NCBI RefSeq assembly: GCF_007421925.1
Contig: NZ_QMDX01000003.1
Location: forward strand, 124,001 to 188,000
Reading direction: 5' to 3'
Length of the DNA: 64,000 bases
From: Haloglomus irregulare
GTDB taxonomy: Archaea; Halobacteriota; Halobacteria; Halobacteriales; Haloarculaceae
Part shown: piece by piece, positions 53,332 through 61,089 of the stretch
Numbering within the stretch: the first letter of the stretch is position 1
Layout of the letters: each line of letters opens with the position of its first letter
Notes under the pieces: model-generated
The model's database searches: none
Told to the model about the DNA's origin: nothing
Seen by the model: only the letters and a program-made list of their open reading frames with translations
Made by a program: the position numbers and the translations under genes

Positions 53332-54267
53332 CATCGTGTCAGGAACACTCGGTTCAACGAATCCGTCGTCTTCCCGTTGACTGGATTCATCATCGTCCGG
53401 CTCATCCGGCTCTTCTCCGTGTTCCGGCCCGACACTCGCGTCCCGGGCGACGCCAGAAAACAACGTCGCCGATGAGCCTGACGCCCACTCCATCGCTCCC
53501 TGTCGGATACGGTGTGACGCAAGCTCCCCCGGCTTTTCTAGATGCGGGAGCCCCGTCGCGCAGTACCGAGCGAATGGATGGACGGCACCATACTCGTCGT
53601 CGTCTCCCGTCGACTTTCGGGCGGTCCGCTCCGGATCCGGATCCCAGCGAACGGCCTCCTGAAAGCCGTGATCGTCGGCGACGGTCCCAGGGGTTGACCG
53701 GACAAAGGCATCAACTCCGGCCTTCAAATCCAGACTGTCGACATGGTCCCCGTCGCCGACAATGTAGAGGTGAGCGTGTGGCAGGCCGTCGGAATCGAAC
53801 TCGCGGACACCGACGACGGCCACGTTGTCTCTCCCGACTCGCTCCACGATCCGCCGGGAACAGGCTGACATCCCCGCCCGGACGCTGTCGACGGCCTCGA
53901 CGGGATCGCGGTCGATGGATCCCGTCGGACGGAGGACCAGCGTCACCAACCCGGCAACTGGATTCGACAACCGACTGCGCGCCTCCCGGTCGACGGCGAG
54001 TACTCTGCCGTATGTCCGCCGGGCGCGCTCCCGCATCGTTCCTGACGAGTAGGGTCCGTTCGCCTCCCCGCGCCGTCGGCCGATGTAGGCGTCTTCGGCG
54101 TCGCCGACCGTGACGCCTCGTAGCTCGTCGGCGACGACGGCGTTCGGGTCGGTTGACAGTCGATAATGATCCCGGACGAGGCCGGCGCCGTCGCTGCCGA
54201 CCCGTGTTTCGACCGACTGACACGGAAGGCTTACCATCGACCGACTGCTAACTATATCCGCATCCAT
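53065..54267 (-). CDS. HUH-type replication initiation protein
   Basis: 400 residues from ATG 54267. Motif 1 is VAGLVTLVLRPTGS, motif 2 the metal-binding HxH of DGLPHAHLYIVGDG (about residue 165), motif 3 the tyrosine in HPFARYCATGLPHLEKP (about 245). This arrangement matches rolling-circle Rep proteins of haloarchaeal plasmids and SNJ1/pleolipo-type viruses. A C-terminal CLVCRRAVWVGRRCCPSC forms a zinc knuckle, but it lies in a segment that overlaps the 52639 gene in antisense. The true stop could be earlier only by frameshift; no other in-frame stop exists before 53065. Confidence 0.75.
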   Translation of the reverse strand: MDADIVSSRSMVSLPCQSVETRVGSDGAGLVRDHYRLSTDPNAVVADELRGVTVGDAEDAYIGRRRGEANGPYSSGTMRERARRTYGRVLAVDREARSRLSNPVAGLVTLVLRPTGSIDRDPVEAVDSVRAGMSACSRRIVERVGRDNVAVVGVREFDSDGLPHAHLYIVGDGDHVDSLDLKAGVDAFVRSTPGTVADDHGFQEAVRWDPDPERTARKSTGDDDEYGAVHPFARYCATGLPHLEKPGELASHRIRQGAMEWASGSSATLFSGVARDASVGPEHGEEPDEPDDDESSQREDDGFVEPSVPDTMSNLDRRACLVCRRAVWVGRRCCPSCRSTLGLDSKLGRLGALDQAVRPARDLAIGTDEWSVSSTGSRVEWQRTVVRDDSLVGALELKIR

Positions 54268-54361
54268 CACTGCTGTCAAGAGGCCTCAACCTCTTGTTTT
54301 CGAGACGCTGAGTACTTACTGTGTGGTTCGGACGCGACACTCATAGTCCCCTGGTGAGTTG

Positions 54362-54673
54362 TCAGTCTCCGGAGACGGGCGCCGTCTTGGTGAACGCGTC
54401 GCCGGGATCGACCGACGCGTCGTCGTCGGCGTGTAAACGGCGGTGAATCGTTCGATGAACGGGTGTGAGTGTGTCGGGCGCGTCGACACGGACTCCCGCG
54501 TCGCTCGGGAAGCCGAGGTCGTGATGGACCTCCACGTCGTCCCGAGCTATCTCTTTGATGCTATGGTCGACAATCGCGTTCAAGTGATGTAGATATACGA
54601 TGCTCCCAGACTCTGGGTCTTTGATCTTCGTATATCCACGCTGGTCGGTAAAGACCTCGACATTGCTCGACAT
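54362..54673 (-). CDS. HNH-like small protein
   Basis: 103 residues: MSSNVEVFTDQRGYTKIKDP, SIVYLHHLNAIVDHS, then VEVHHDLGFPSDAGVR and LTPVHRTIHRRLHAD. The order Y-x-H-L-A, VHH, D and a later H resembles the HNH nucleases common in haloarchaeal viruses, but the central asparagine is not clear. It may be an inactive derivative. Located after Rep in the same direction. Confidence 0.55.
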   Translation of the reverse strand: MSSNVEVFTDQRGYTKIKDPESGSIVYLHHLNAIVDHSIKEIARDDVEVHHDLGFPSDAGVRVDAPDTLTPVHRTIHRRLHADDDASVDPGDAFTKTAPVSGD

Positions 54674-54851
54674 AGCGACTCAGTCCGGGTCGCCCGGGAC
54701 GCCTCACTCGCGCGACAATTGACCGGACATGGCGTCCGGCCGGCTCCGGGACCCGGCGATGCCAGTCGCCGGGCCCTCGCGTTCCGCGACAAACGTCCAT
54801 GTGGTTCCTCCAGACCTTCGCAATACCGTCTCTCGCTCGCGCCGAATGACA

Positions 54852-55037
54852 CTACTCGTCGGTCCGGAGATCGTGCTCGACGCCGATCCGGTCCGCCTCC
54901 TCGGTGACGAGGCGTGCGAGCATCTGCCTGTAACTGAGATCCAGGTCCGGCGCTCGTTCTCGGCGGATCCGATCCAACGTTTCTTTCACTGACGTGTCTA
55001 CTTCAATCTTGGTCCGCTCCTTGTCAGTATCGACCAT
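54852..55037 (-). CDS. Ribbon-helix-helix-like DNA-binding protein
   Basis: 61 residues: MVDTDKERTKIEVDTSVKET LDRIRRERAPDLDLSYRQML ARLVTEEADRIG. A short beta strand (TKIEVD) followed by two helices fits RHH repressors or antitoxins. First of the minus-strand genes leading to rep, so it may control copy number. ATG 55037 preferred to the GTG/ATG at 55055 since MVDTDK starts the coherent part. Confidence 0.55.
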   Translation of the reverse strand: MVDTDKERTKIEVDTSVKETLDRIRRERAPDLDLSYRQMLARLVTEEADRIGVEHDLRTDE

Positions 55038-55650
55038 TGCGACTCGCGCGCGCACAGATTGAGAACAGCCTTTGAGTCCGTTCGACGGCTATCGACCGGT
55101 CTGACGGACGAATCGCGGGATCGGACTCACCCGCTGCTTCCAACATATACGATAATCAGGCGCTTCGACATAAGTACGAGTTCGGTACGGGTAGACTGCG
55201 ACCCGGGAGTCGAGTCGACTCAGACCCCGTTCCTAGGTTGAGAAAACCGAAAGTTCTCGCGCGTAAGCCGTCCGGCGGATCCGCTGCCCCGGTCGGGCGC
55301 ATATATAAAACCCCGTCTATAGACGGTCCGGTCCGACCCGACGACGACCGTGTCTCGTCCGACACGTCCCCTCTGTTCGCCGATATGTGACCATCGTCGG
55401 CCGACCGAAAGTACTGGGTCCGACGACCGGCGATCACCGTCAGGTCAGCCATGAGGCCCGTCGACACCCGGATCGTCCCGGACGGTGGTCCCGTCGTCGC
55501 CCGGATTGCAACATGACAAAATGCCGATAGCTTTATGGTGTGTCGGACTATACCACTGAATGAAGGCAGACACGGCTCCTCGGGGCGTGACGGACTGAAA
55601 ACGCCCGGCTGCTGAAGACAGCCGAGCCGGTTGCCTGGACTCAGACAACC
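55038..55650. promoter_or_regulatory. Intergenic control region of the element
   Basis: No gene recognised; a minus-strand open frame (55156-55467) does not look coding. At 55301-55310 ATATATAAAA is followed directly by the perfect 14-bp palindrome CCGTCTATAGACGG (55313-55326). It lies between divergent genes and is a likely promoter-operator. CGATAGCTTTATGGTG (about 55520) is another possible promoter upstream of the 55651 gene. A rolling-circle origin could lie here, unproven. Confidence 0.5.
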
Positions 55651-55854
55651 ATGACCGACTCAACCACGCAGCGACAAGACAGTATCGCTGACGACCGACC
55701 GCTTGCCGACCGGGTCCATCATCACCCAGACTGCACGTGTCACGACCTAAGTGGAGACTTCCCGTGCTTCGCGTGCTTCCTCGCGGGCCGAGCCGACCTG
55801 CCGGTCGAAGAGCATAGTCAGCGCCCTCGGCGTCACGCTGGACTCCCGGCGTAA
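55651..55854 (+). CDS. Small Cys/His-rich protein
   Basis: 67 residues. DRVHHHPDCTCHDLSGDFPC and FACFLAGRADLP give a cluster of three histidines and four cysteines that should bind zinc. Typical of small haloarchaeal element-encoded proteins, with no known function. ATG 55651. Confidence 0.5.
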   Translation: MTDSTTQRQDSIADDRPLADRVHHHPDCTCHDLSGDFPCFACFLAGRADLPVEEHSQRPRRHAGLPA

Positions 55855-55886
55855 CTGTCAACTCTCACCACACCGTTTTCAAAACC

Positions 55887-56198
55887 ATGTCAGCGTTTGT
55901 CAAAGTAGACAATGAAACTGTCCGAGAAGTCGTCAGCGACGTGTTCGGGCCCGACGAGACGACGATCTACCGTGCCGGCGAGGGAGGTGAAGAGGGGATC
56001 CTGGTGCTGGTCGACCGATCCCTCTCGCCGTCGGCCCGACGCCGTGCGACCCGGGATCTTTGCGACCGAACCGAGGCACTGGGCGACCGCGAGACACCCG
56101 TTCGCGTCGGCACGGTCGGTGTGATCGATCCCGACGAGTGGTCCCGTCGACTGCGCGGAGCCGACCGGGGCGCTGTCCGGATCGACTCGGGCACGTAG
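55887..56198 (+). CDS. Hypothetical element protein
   Basis: 103 residues starting MSAFVKVDNETVREVVSDVF, containing GILVLVDRSLSPSARRRATR and VGVIDPDEWSRRLRGADRGA. Predicted alpha/beta, soluble. It follows the Cys/His-rich gene by about 30 bases, probably in an operon. Not recognised. Confidence 0.5.
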   Translation: MSAFVKVDNETVREVVSDVFGPDETTIYRAGEGGEEGILVLVDRSLSPSARRRATRDLCDRTEALGDRETPVRVGTVGVIDPDEWSRRLRGADRGAVRIDSGT

Positions 56199-56395
56199 CT
56201 CCCGGAGTCCCACCACTTTCTAGTTCCATCGCGCCGATGTGTCAATCGCGCCGATGGCCGTCAGCCACGGAGGACCGACGAGGCAATCCGATAACCACGA
56301 GACATCAGATTCTCCTCTGTCGTTCCGGAACTCGGTGTTTCAGGCTCGTGAGGACCTCATGTCCCAATCTTCAGTATGCACGGGAGGAACCGTAT

Positions 56396-56412
56396 TCCAC
56401 AGCACCCCCGCC
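56396..56412 (+). repeat. Right attachment site (att core)
   Basis: Second copy of TCCACAGCACCCCCGCC, inside the N-terminal coding fragment of the split membrane-protein gene, same orientation as at 49016. Confidence 0.85.
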
Positions 56413-56528
56413 ATCACGTGGACGTAGGTGTGCTGCTGGACCGACCCCACGGTGGCGGCGTACGCGAGCGCCAGCACCGGGACGGCCACCGCGCCGGCCG
56501 CGAAGGCCGGGTTCGCTTGCTCGCCCAT
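56396..56528 (-). pseudogene. N-terminal part of the split membrane-protein gene
   Basis: ATG 56528: MGEQANPAFAAGAVAVPVLA LAYAATVGSVQQHTYVHVMA GVLW (44 codons). After the att core the frame runs into element DNA (NTVPPVHTEDW...) and stops at 56340. Joining this fragment at GVLW to the sequence from 49025 gives a continuous protein ...HVMAGVLW-TGIDLFMAAV.... It contains the first transmembrane helix and any native promoter. Confidence 0.85.
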
Positions 56529-56860
56529 CCCCCGGATCGTCCCCCGAACCGTCGTCCGCCGTGTCGACATCGTGCGAACCGCTCACACGCGAGTCGGAAA
56601 TCCGTTACGCTGCCGCCGAATCCTGCCACCGCCGGGGGTCCAGGCCGCGCCCCGGGGTGGTCCACGAACGCCAGTACGGTCTCGGTGCCGACGAAGCCGT
56701 CGGCGAACCGCCGGACCGGCTCGCCGCTCCCGAAGCGGACCACCAGCGCGTGGTCGTGGGTGTCGACGAACCGGTCCATCCCGACCGCGTCGTCGAGCCG
56801 AACCGGCCTCGCGGGCGTCGGTTCGTTCAGGTCCGCCGGGCGCCGACGCCGCGGTCCCGG

Positions 56861-58384
56861 CTACTCCATGTAGCCCAGGTCCTGCAGGCGGGCCCTGGCA
56901 TCGTCGCTCATCCCCGCCAGCACGTCGTCGTCGGCCACGTCGTCCCACTCGCCCCCGACCGACGCCTCGAACTCGCGGAGGACCGCCGCCGTCTCGGCGA
57001 CCACCGGATCGTCGGTCCCGACCGGCTCGGCCTCGTCCGGGTCCGTGTCCAGCCGGTAGCCCTCGTCATCGATGCGCTCGTTGCGGATGTACTTCCCGTC
57101 CGGCCGTCGGGCCGCCCGCATCCGGGAGTAGTACCGTGAGCCCCGGTCCAGCTCGATGCCGGCCTCGGCCGCCTTCGTCTCCAGCTGGTTCAGCTCCACC
57201 ACGGGCCGGTGGTACTCGACGAAGCCGTAGTCGCCGCCCTCGAACGCCCGAGCCTCCGGGCGCAGGAGCGACCGGGTCGGGTCGAACGACTCCCCGCCGT
57301 GGCTCGGCGTGCCCGCCGCACCGACCGCGCCGGCCGCGTCGAGCACCGTGTGGTAGAGGTCCAGCAGTTCGACGGTCCCCGCCTCGCGGCCCGGCTCCAG
57401 CCCCGGCGACCTCACCATGAGCGGGACGTTGACCAGGGGGTCGTAGATGCAGAACTCGTGGCCGTACAGCCCGTGCTCGCCGTGGAGCTCCCCGTGGTCC
57501 GCACAGACGATGACCGTCGTGTCCGCCCACTGGTCCGTCCGCTTGAGGTGGTCGAACAGCCGCTCCAGCTGGGCGTCCATATGCCGTATCTCGGCGTCGT
57601 ACAGCCCGCGGATGTCGTCGAACTCCGCCTCGCTGATGTCGCGCGCGCCGGCGTTGTACTCCTTGGAGTTCTGACAGACCGCGGTCGCGTCGACGCCGGG
57701 CGCGAACTCCGCGGCGTACTCCTCGGGGGGATAGACGGGGAGATGGGCGTCCATCAGGTTGATGAACGCGAACCAGCCGTCGGCGTCGTCGACGAAATCG
57801 ATGGTCCGGTCGATGACCGCGGGCGTCTTGGTGTCGGCCCCCTCGCCGCCCGCGAGGTACTCGTGGGCGGTGTTGCCCAGTTCGACGAGCCGGTCCGCGA
57901 CCGCCCGGAGCCGGTCGCTGTCGTTGACCCGCTGCCAGAGGTCCGCCAGCGTGTCCGAGAGCACGTCGCCGGGCATCACCTCGAAGAAGTTGTCCTGCCG
58001 GTCGAACCCCGCGGTGAGACGGGTGTACGGCGTTATCCAGGCGTTCGACGAGTAGCAGGCCGTCGCCCGACCGCTCGCGCGGACGGCCTCGGCCAGCGTG
58101 CCGATCCCGTCGGCCAGGTAGGGGTCCTCCTGGGTGGCCGCGTGCTCGCTCGGGTAGCGACCGGTGAACATGGAGGCGTGGACGGGCAGCGTCCACGGCG
58201 CCTGCGCGACGGCGTGCTCGTAGACGCGGGCCTCCTCGGCGAAGCGCTCCAGGGCGGGCGTCGTCGGGCGCTCGTACCCGTACGGCGTCAGATGGTCCTT
58301 CCGCACCGTGTCAAGCACCACGAACAGCACGTTGCCGTCCGCGTGGCCGTCCGTGCCCGGGGCGGAGTCGGCCGACTCACTCAT
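56861..58384 (-). CDS. Sulfatase-family hydrolase
   Basis: 507 residues of the alkaline-phosphatase/sulfatase superfamily. N-terminal metal site LFVVLDTVRKDHLTPYGY, nucleophile region APWTLPVHASMFTGRYPSEH where threonine occupies the position of the usual Cys/Ser, NLMDAHLPVYPP, and the second metal site VIVCADHGELHGEHGLYGHE. C-terminal acidic domain ends QDLGYME. Members act on sulfate or phosphate esters, often of surface glycans; substrate unknown. Start MSESADSAPG at 58384 preferred over 58402. Independent of the mobile element's sulfatase fragments. Confidence 0.85.
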   Translation of the reverse strand: MSESADSAPGTDGHADGNVLFVVLDTVRKDHLTPYGYERPTTPALERFAEEARVYEHAVAQAPWTLPVHASMFTGRYPSEHAATQEDPYLADGIGTLAEAVRASGRATACYSSNAWITPYTRLTAGFDRQDNFFEVMPGDVLSDTLADLWQRVNDSDRLRAVADRLVELGNTAHEYLAGGEGADTKTPAVIDRTIDFVDDADGWFAFINLMDAHLPVYPPEEYAAEFAPGVDATAVCQNSKEYNAGARDISEAEFDDIRGLYDAEIRHMDAQLERLFDHLKRTDQWADTTVIVCADHGELHGEHGLYGHEFCIYDPLVNVPLMVRSPGLEPGREAGTVELLDLYHTVLDAAGAVGAAGTPSHGGESFDPTRSLLRPEARAFEGGDYGFVEYHRPVVELNQLETKAAEAGIELDRGSRYYSRMRAARRPDGKYIRNERIDDEGYRLDTDPDEAEPVGTDDPVVAETAAVLREFEASVGGEWDDVADDDVLAGMSDDARARLQDLGYME

Positions 58385-58488
58385 ATCCGCTCCAGACCGC
58401 ACGAACGCAAGAAACCCGCGGATTCCCCCGCCGCGCCCGCGCCCCGGAGAGGAACGCTCTTTGAGCCGCGCATCGACGTGCCGGCCGG

Positions 58489-58899
58489 ATGCCCGATGCC
58501 ACCGCCGGCCGACCCGCCGCGTACAAGCGCCCGCTCAACTACCTGCTCGGTGCCGTCTTCGTCGTCGCGGGGGTCATGCACTTCGTGGCGCCGCGACCGT
58601 TCGCGGATGTCGTCCCCCCGGAGTTCCCCCGACCGATGGCCCTCGTCTACCTCTCCGGGGTCGCCGAGATACTGCTCGGCCTCGGCGTCGTGGTTCCGCG
58701 GACCCGCCGGCTCTCCGCCTGGGGGCTCATCGGGCTTCTGACGGCCGTCTTCCCGGCGAACATCAGCATGGCCGTTCGGGACGTGGAGGTCCAGGGGGTG
58801 CCCTACGAGCCCGCCGACTGGATGCTGTGGGCCCGCCTCCCGCTCCAGGGCGTCCTCGTCCTCTGGGCCTGGTGGTACACGCGGCCGGACGGGGAGTGA
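58489..58899 (+). CDS. DoxX family membrane protein (small)
   Basis: 136 residues, four helices: YLLGAVFVVAGVMHFVAPRP, LVYLSGVAEILLGLGVVVPR, LSAWGLIGLLTAVFPANISM and LPLQGVLVLWAWWY. GVxHF and the FPAN...P motif are typical of DoxX-like proteins. CTCTTTGAG lies about 28 bases before the start. Role unknown. Confidence 0.85.
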   Translation: MPDATAGRPAAYKRPLNYLLGAVFVVAGVMHFVAPRPFADVVPPEFPRPMALVYLSGVAEILLGLGVVVPRTRRLSAWGLIGLLTAVFPANISMAVRDVEVQGVPYEPADWMLWARLPLQGVLVLWAWWYTRPDGE

Positions 58900-59043
58900 G
58901 CGGCTCTCCGGGCGTCGTTACACGATGATAGGCCCGGTCGATCGGTGATATCGGGTCACCGTTCCCGTCTACCCCTCCTTCCGGGATCCAGCTGGAGCTG
59001 TCGACCGTCGCAGAAGAGAGAACGGGTGGTAGCGACGAGCTAC

Positions 59044-59913
59044 TCAGTCGTCCGCCTGGCCCGTCTCGACCGGGGCGCCAACGAGGTTGCCCCACTCGGT
59101 CCAGGAGCCGTCGTAGTTAACACAGTCGTCATAGCCCAGCAGTTCGTGAAGCGCGAACCAGGCAACGGAGGAGCGCTCGCCGATCCGGCAGTAGGCGACG
59201 ACCGACTGCGAGTCGTCGATCCCCTCGGAGTTGTACAGCTCCTCGAGCTCGTCCTTGGACTTGAACGTCCCGTCGTCGTTGGTGGTCGCGGCCCATGAGA
59301 TGTTCTCGGCACCGGGGATGTGGCCGCCGCGCTGGGCGGTCTCCTGCAGTCCCGGGGGCGCGAGGATCTCGCCGGAGAACTCCTCGGGCGAGCGGACGTC
59401 GACCAGCGGGATGCCCTTCTCGATGGCGTTCTCCACGTCGTCACGGTAGGCCCGGATGGTCTCGAACGGACCACCCGCCTCGTAGTCGACGGCGGAGAAG
59501 TCGGGCGCCTCATCGGTGAGCGGATAGTCGTTCTCGAGCCAGTAGTCGCGGCCACCGTCCATCAGGCGGACGTCGTCGTGGCCGTAGTATTTGAACTGCC
59601 AGTAGGTGTAGGCCGCGAACCAGTTGGAGTTGTCACCGTAGAGGACGACCGTGGAGTCCTCGGAGATGCCATGGGAGCCGAGGAGGTCCTCGAAGTCCGC
59701 CTTCGAGAGGATGTCGCGCTCGGTCTGGTCCTGGAGCTGGGTCTCCCAGTTGAACCCGATGGCGCCGGGGGCGTGGCCCTCGTCGTAGGCGTCGGTGTCA
59801 ACGTCGACCTCCACGAGCCGATGCTCGGGGTCGTCGCTCTGGAACTCATCGAGACGTGCCTCCACCCAGTCGGCGGAGACGAGTACGTCCTTCGCGTAGC
59901 TATCTTCGACCAT
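59044..59913 (-). CDS. Thiosulfate sulfurtransferase (tandem rhodanese)
   Basis: 289 residues, two rhodanese domains. The first (DVLVSADWVEARLDEFQSDD, GAIGFNWETQLQDQTERD) lacks the active cysteine. The second carries the active loop CRIGERSS in VVAYCRIGERSSVAWFALHE (about residue 240), with cysteine followed by a charged loop typical of thiosulfate/3-mercaptopyruvate sulfurtransferases. Cytoplasmic. A second, divergent rhodanese gene lies 280 bases away. Confidence 0.92.
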   Translation of the reverse strand: MVEDSYAKDVLVSADWVEARLDEFQSDDPEHRLVEVDVDTDAYDEGHAPGAIGFNWETQLQDQTERDILSKADFEDLLGSHGISEDSTVVLYGDNSNWFAAYTYWQFKYYGHDDVRLMDGGRDYWLENDYPLTDEAPDFSAVDYEAGGPFETIRAYRDDVENAIEKGIPLVDVRSPEEFSGEILAPPGLQETAQRGGHIPGAENISWAATTNDDGTFKSKDELEELYNSEGIDDSQSVVAYCRIGERSSVAWFALHELLGYDDCVNYDGSWTEWGNLVGAPVETGQADD

Positions 59914-60190
59914 GATTCATCCACACATAGACGGACCGGCGAGATAACCGTACGACCACCGGCAGCACCGACCGCACATGCCTGTTACCGGAAGGAATTA
60001 CCGCCTATCGGTATCGGCCGAACCTCCACGTGCCGACCAGTTGACGCTCCCTACCCCGTTTCCGGGCGACGGGTCGAATTGTAGTCGGAATAGCCGCCAC
60101 GAAAACAGCAATTTTGGCCGCTATCCAGTACCCCGGGCCCCGTTCGCCGTCCCCGCGGGGTTGATGCCCGGTCGGCTGGGAGGGGACTGT

Positions 60191-61081
60191 ATGACCGACG
60201 ACGGCGACGACGCGGACCCGACCGCCGTGAGCCTGGAGGACGAGCCCGAGGTCGACTGGCTCCGCGAGGGGCGCATGGCCCACGACGAGGTACCGGTCCT
60301 GGTCGGGACGGAGTGGCTGGCCGCGCACCGCGAGGACCCGGACGTGGCCGTCATCGACGTCCGCGATGCCTGGGAGTTCGACGGCATCGGACACGTCCCC
60401 GGGGCGGTGAACGTCCCGTTCGACGCGTTCCGCGCGACCGAACACGGCGAGGCCGAGGCCGGGATGCTCCCCGGGTCGCGGGCCTTTGCCGACCGCATGA
60501 GCGAGGCCGGCGTCGCAAACGACGACCGCATCGTCGCGTACGACGACACGAACGGGGTGTTCGCCGCACGCCTGCTCGTCACGGCCGAGTTGTACGGCCA
60601 CGACCCCGGCCGGCTCCACCTGCTCGACGGTGACTTCTCGGCGTACACCCTCGAGCATGAGACGACGGGCGAGGCGACGGCTATCGAGTCGACGGACTAC
60701 CGCGCGACCTACGAGGAGCGGGGGCCGCTGGTGTCGCTGGCGACCGTCGAGGCCGCGCTCGACGACCCCGGGACCGTTATCGTCGACACGCGCGAGGAGT
60801 GGGAGTACGAGGAGGGCCACATCCCCGGCGCGGTGCGGCTGGACTGGCAGGAGCTGGTCGACGCCGACACCCGCGGGGTCCGCCCCGGCGATGAACTCCG
60901 GACGCTGCTCGCCGACCGGGGTATCCACCCCGGCGAGCGGGTGCTGCTCTACTGCAACACCGCCCGCCGCATCAGCCACACCTACACCGTCCTGCGACAT
61001 CTCGGCTTCCCGAACCTGGCGTTCTACGAGGGGTCGCTGACCGAATGGGAAGCCGAGGGCAACGAACTGGAGACCGGCTGA
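60191..61081 (+). CDS. Tandem-rhodanese sulfurtransferase
   Basis: 296 residues. First rhodanese domain (VPVLVGTEWLAAHREDPDVA, VIDVRDAWEFDGIGHVPGAV) has aspartate in the active-site position (AYDDTNGVF). The second domain (VIVDTREEWEYEEGHIPGAV) carries LLYCNTARRISHTYTVLRHL, with the CxxxxR loop. ATG 60191 is chosen; ATG 60164 is in frame upstream. Divergent from the other sulfurtransferase gene, so they may share a control region. Confidence 0.88.
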   Translation: MTDDGDDADPTAVSLEDEPEVDWLREGRMAHDEVPVLVGTEWLAAHREDPDVAVIDVRDAWEFDGIGHVPGAVNVPFDAFRATEHGEAEAGMLPGSRAFADRMSEAGVANDDRIVAYDDTNGVFAARLLVTAELYGHDPGRLHLLDGDFSAYTLEHETTGEATAIESTDYRATYEERGPLVSLATVEAALDDPGTVIVDTREEWEYEEGHIPGAVRLDWQELVDADTRGVRPGDELRTLLADRGIHPGERVLLYCNTARRISHTYTVLRHLGFPNLAFYEGSLTEWEAEGNELETG

Positions 61082-61089
61082 GGGCCCGC

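Larger units (their letters stand above)
49016..56412. mobile_element. Integrated plasmid- or virus-like element
   Basis: About 7.4 kb bounded by a 17-bp direct repeat and inserted into a membrane-protein coding sequence. It contains a tyrosine integrase at the left end, an HUH replication protein, HNH-like and ribbon-helix-helix-like proteins, small cysteine-rich protein, a low-GC membrane protein and damaged sulfatase genes. No capsid, spike or packaging gene is seen. The int plus Rep combination resembles integrative plasmids and pleolipovirus/SNJ1-type elements. Confidence 0.85.

Noticed and set aside
55156-55467. Minus-strand open frame across the element control region
   Set aside because: It contains the TATA-palindrome site, lacks a coherent domain and has low coding-like quality.
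56589-56779. Minus-strand open frame MDRFVDTHDHALVVRFGSGE with GFVGTETVLAFVDHPG
   Set aside because: The first 50 codons look protein-like, but the 3' part runs into the N-terminus of the split membrane-protein gene and no family was recognised. It may be a truncated gene next to the insertion; too weak to list.
60049-60072. Weak ORB-like sequence GCCCGGAAACGGGGTAGGGAG on the minus strand
   Set aside because: Only GGAAACGGGG matches and no left half-site or partner is present.
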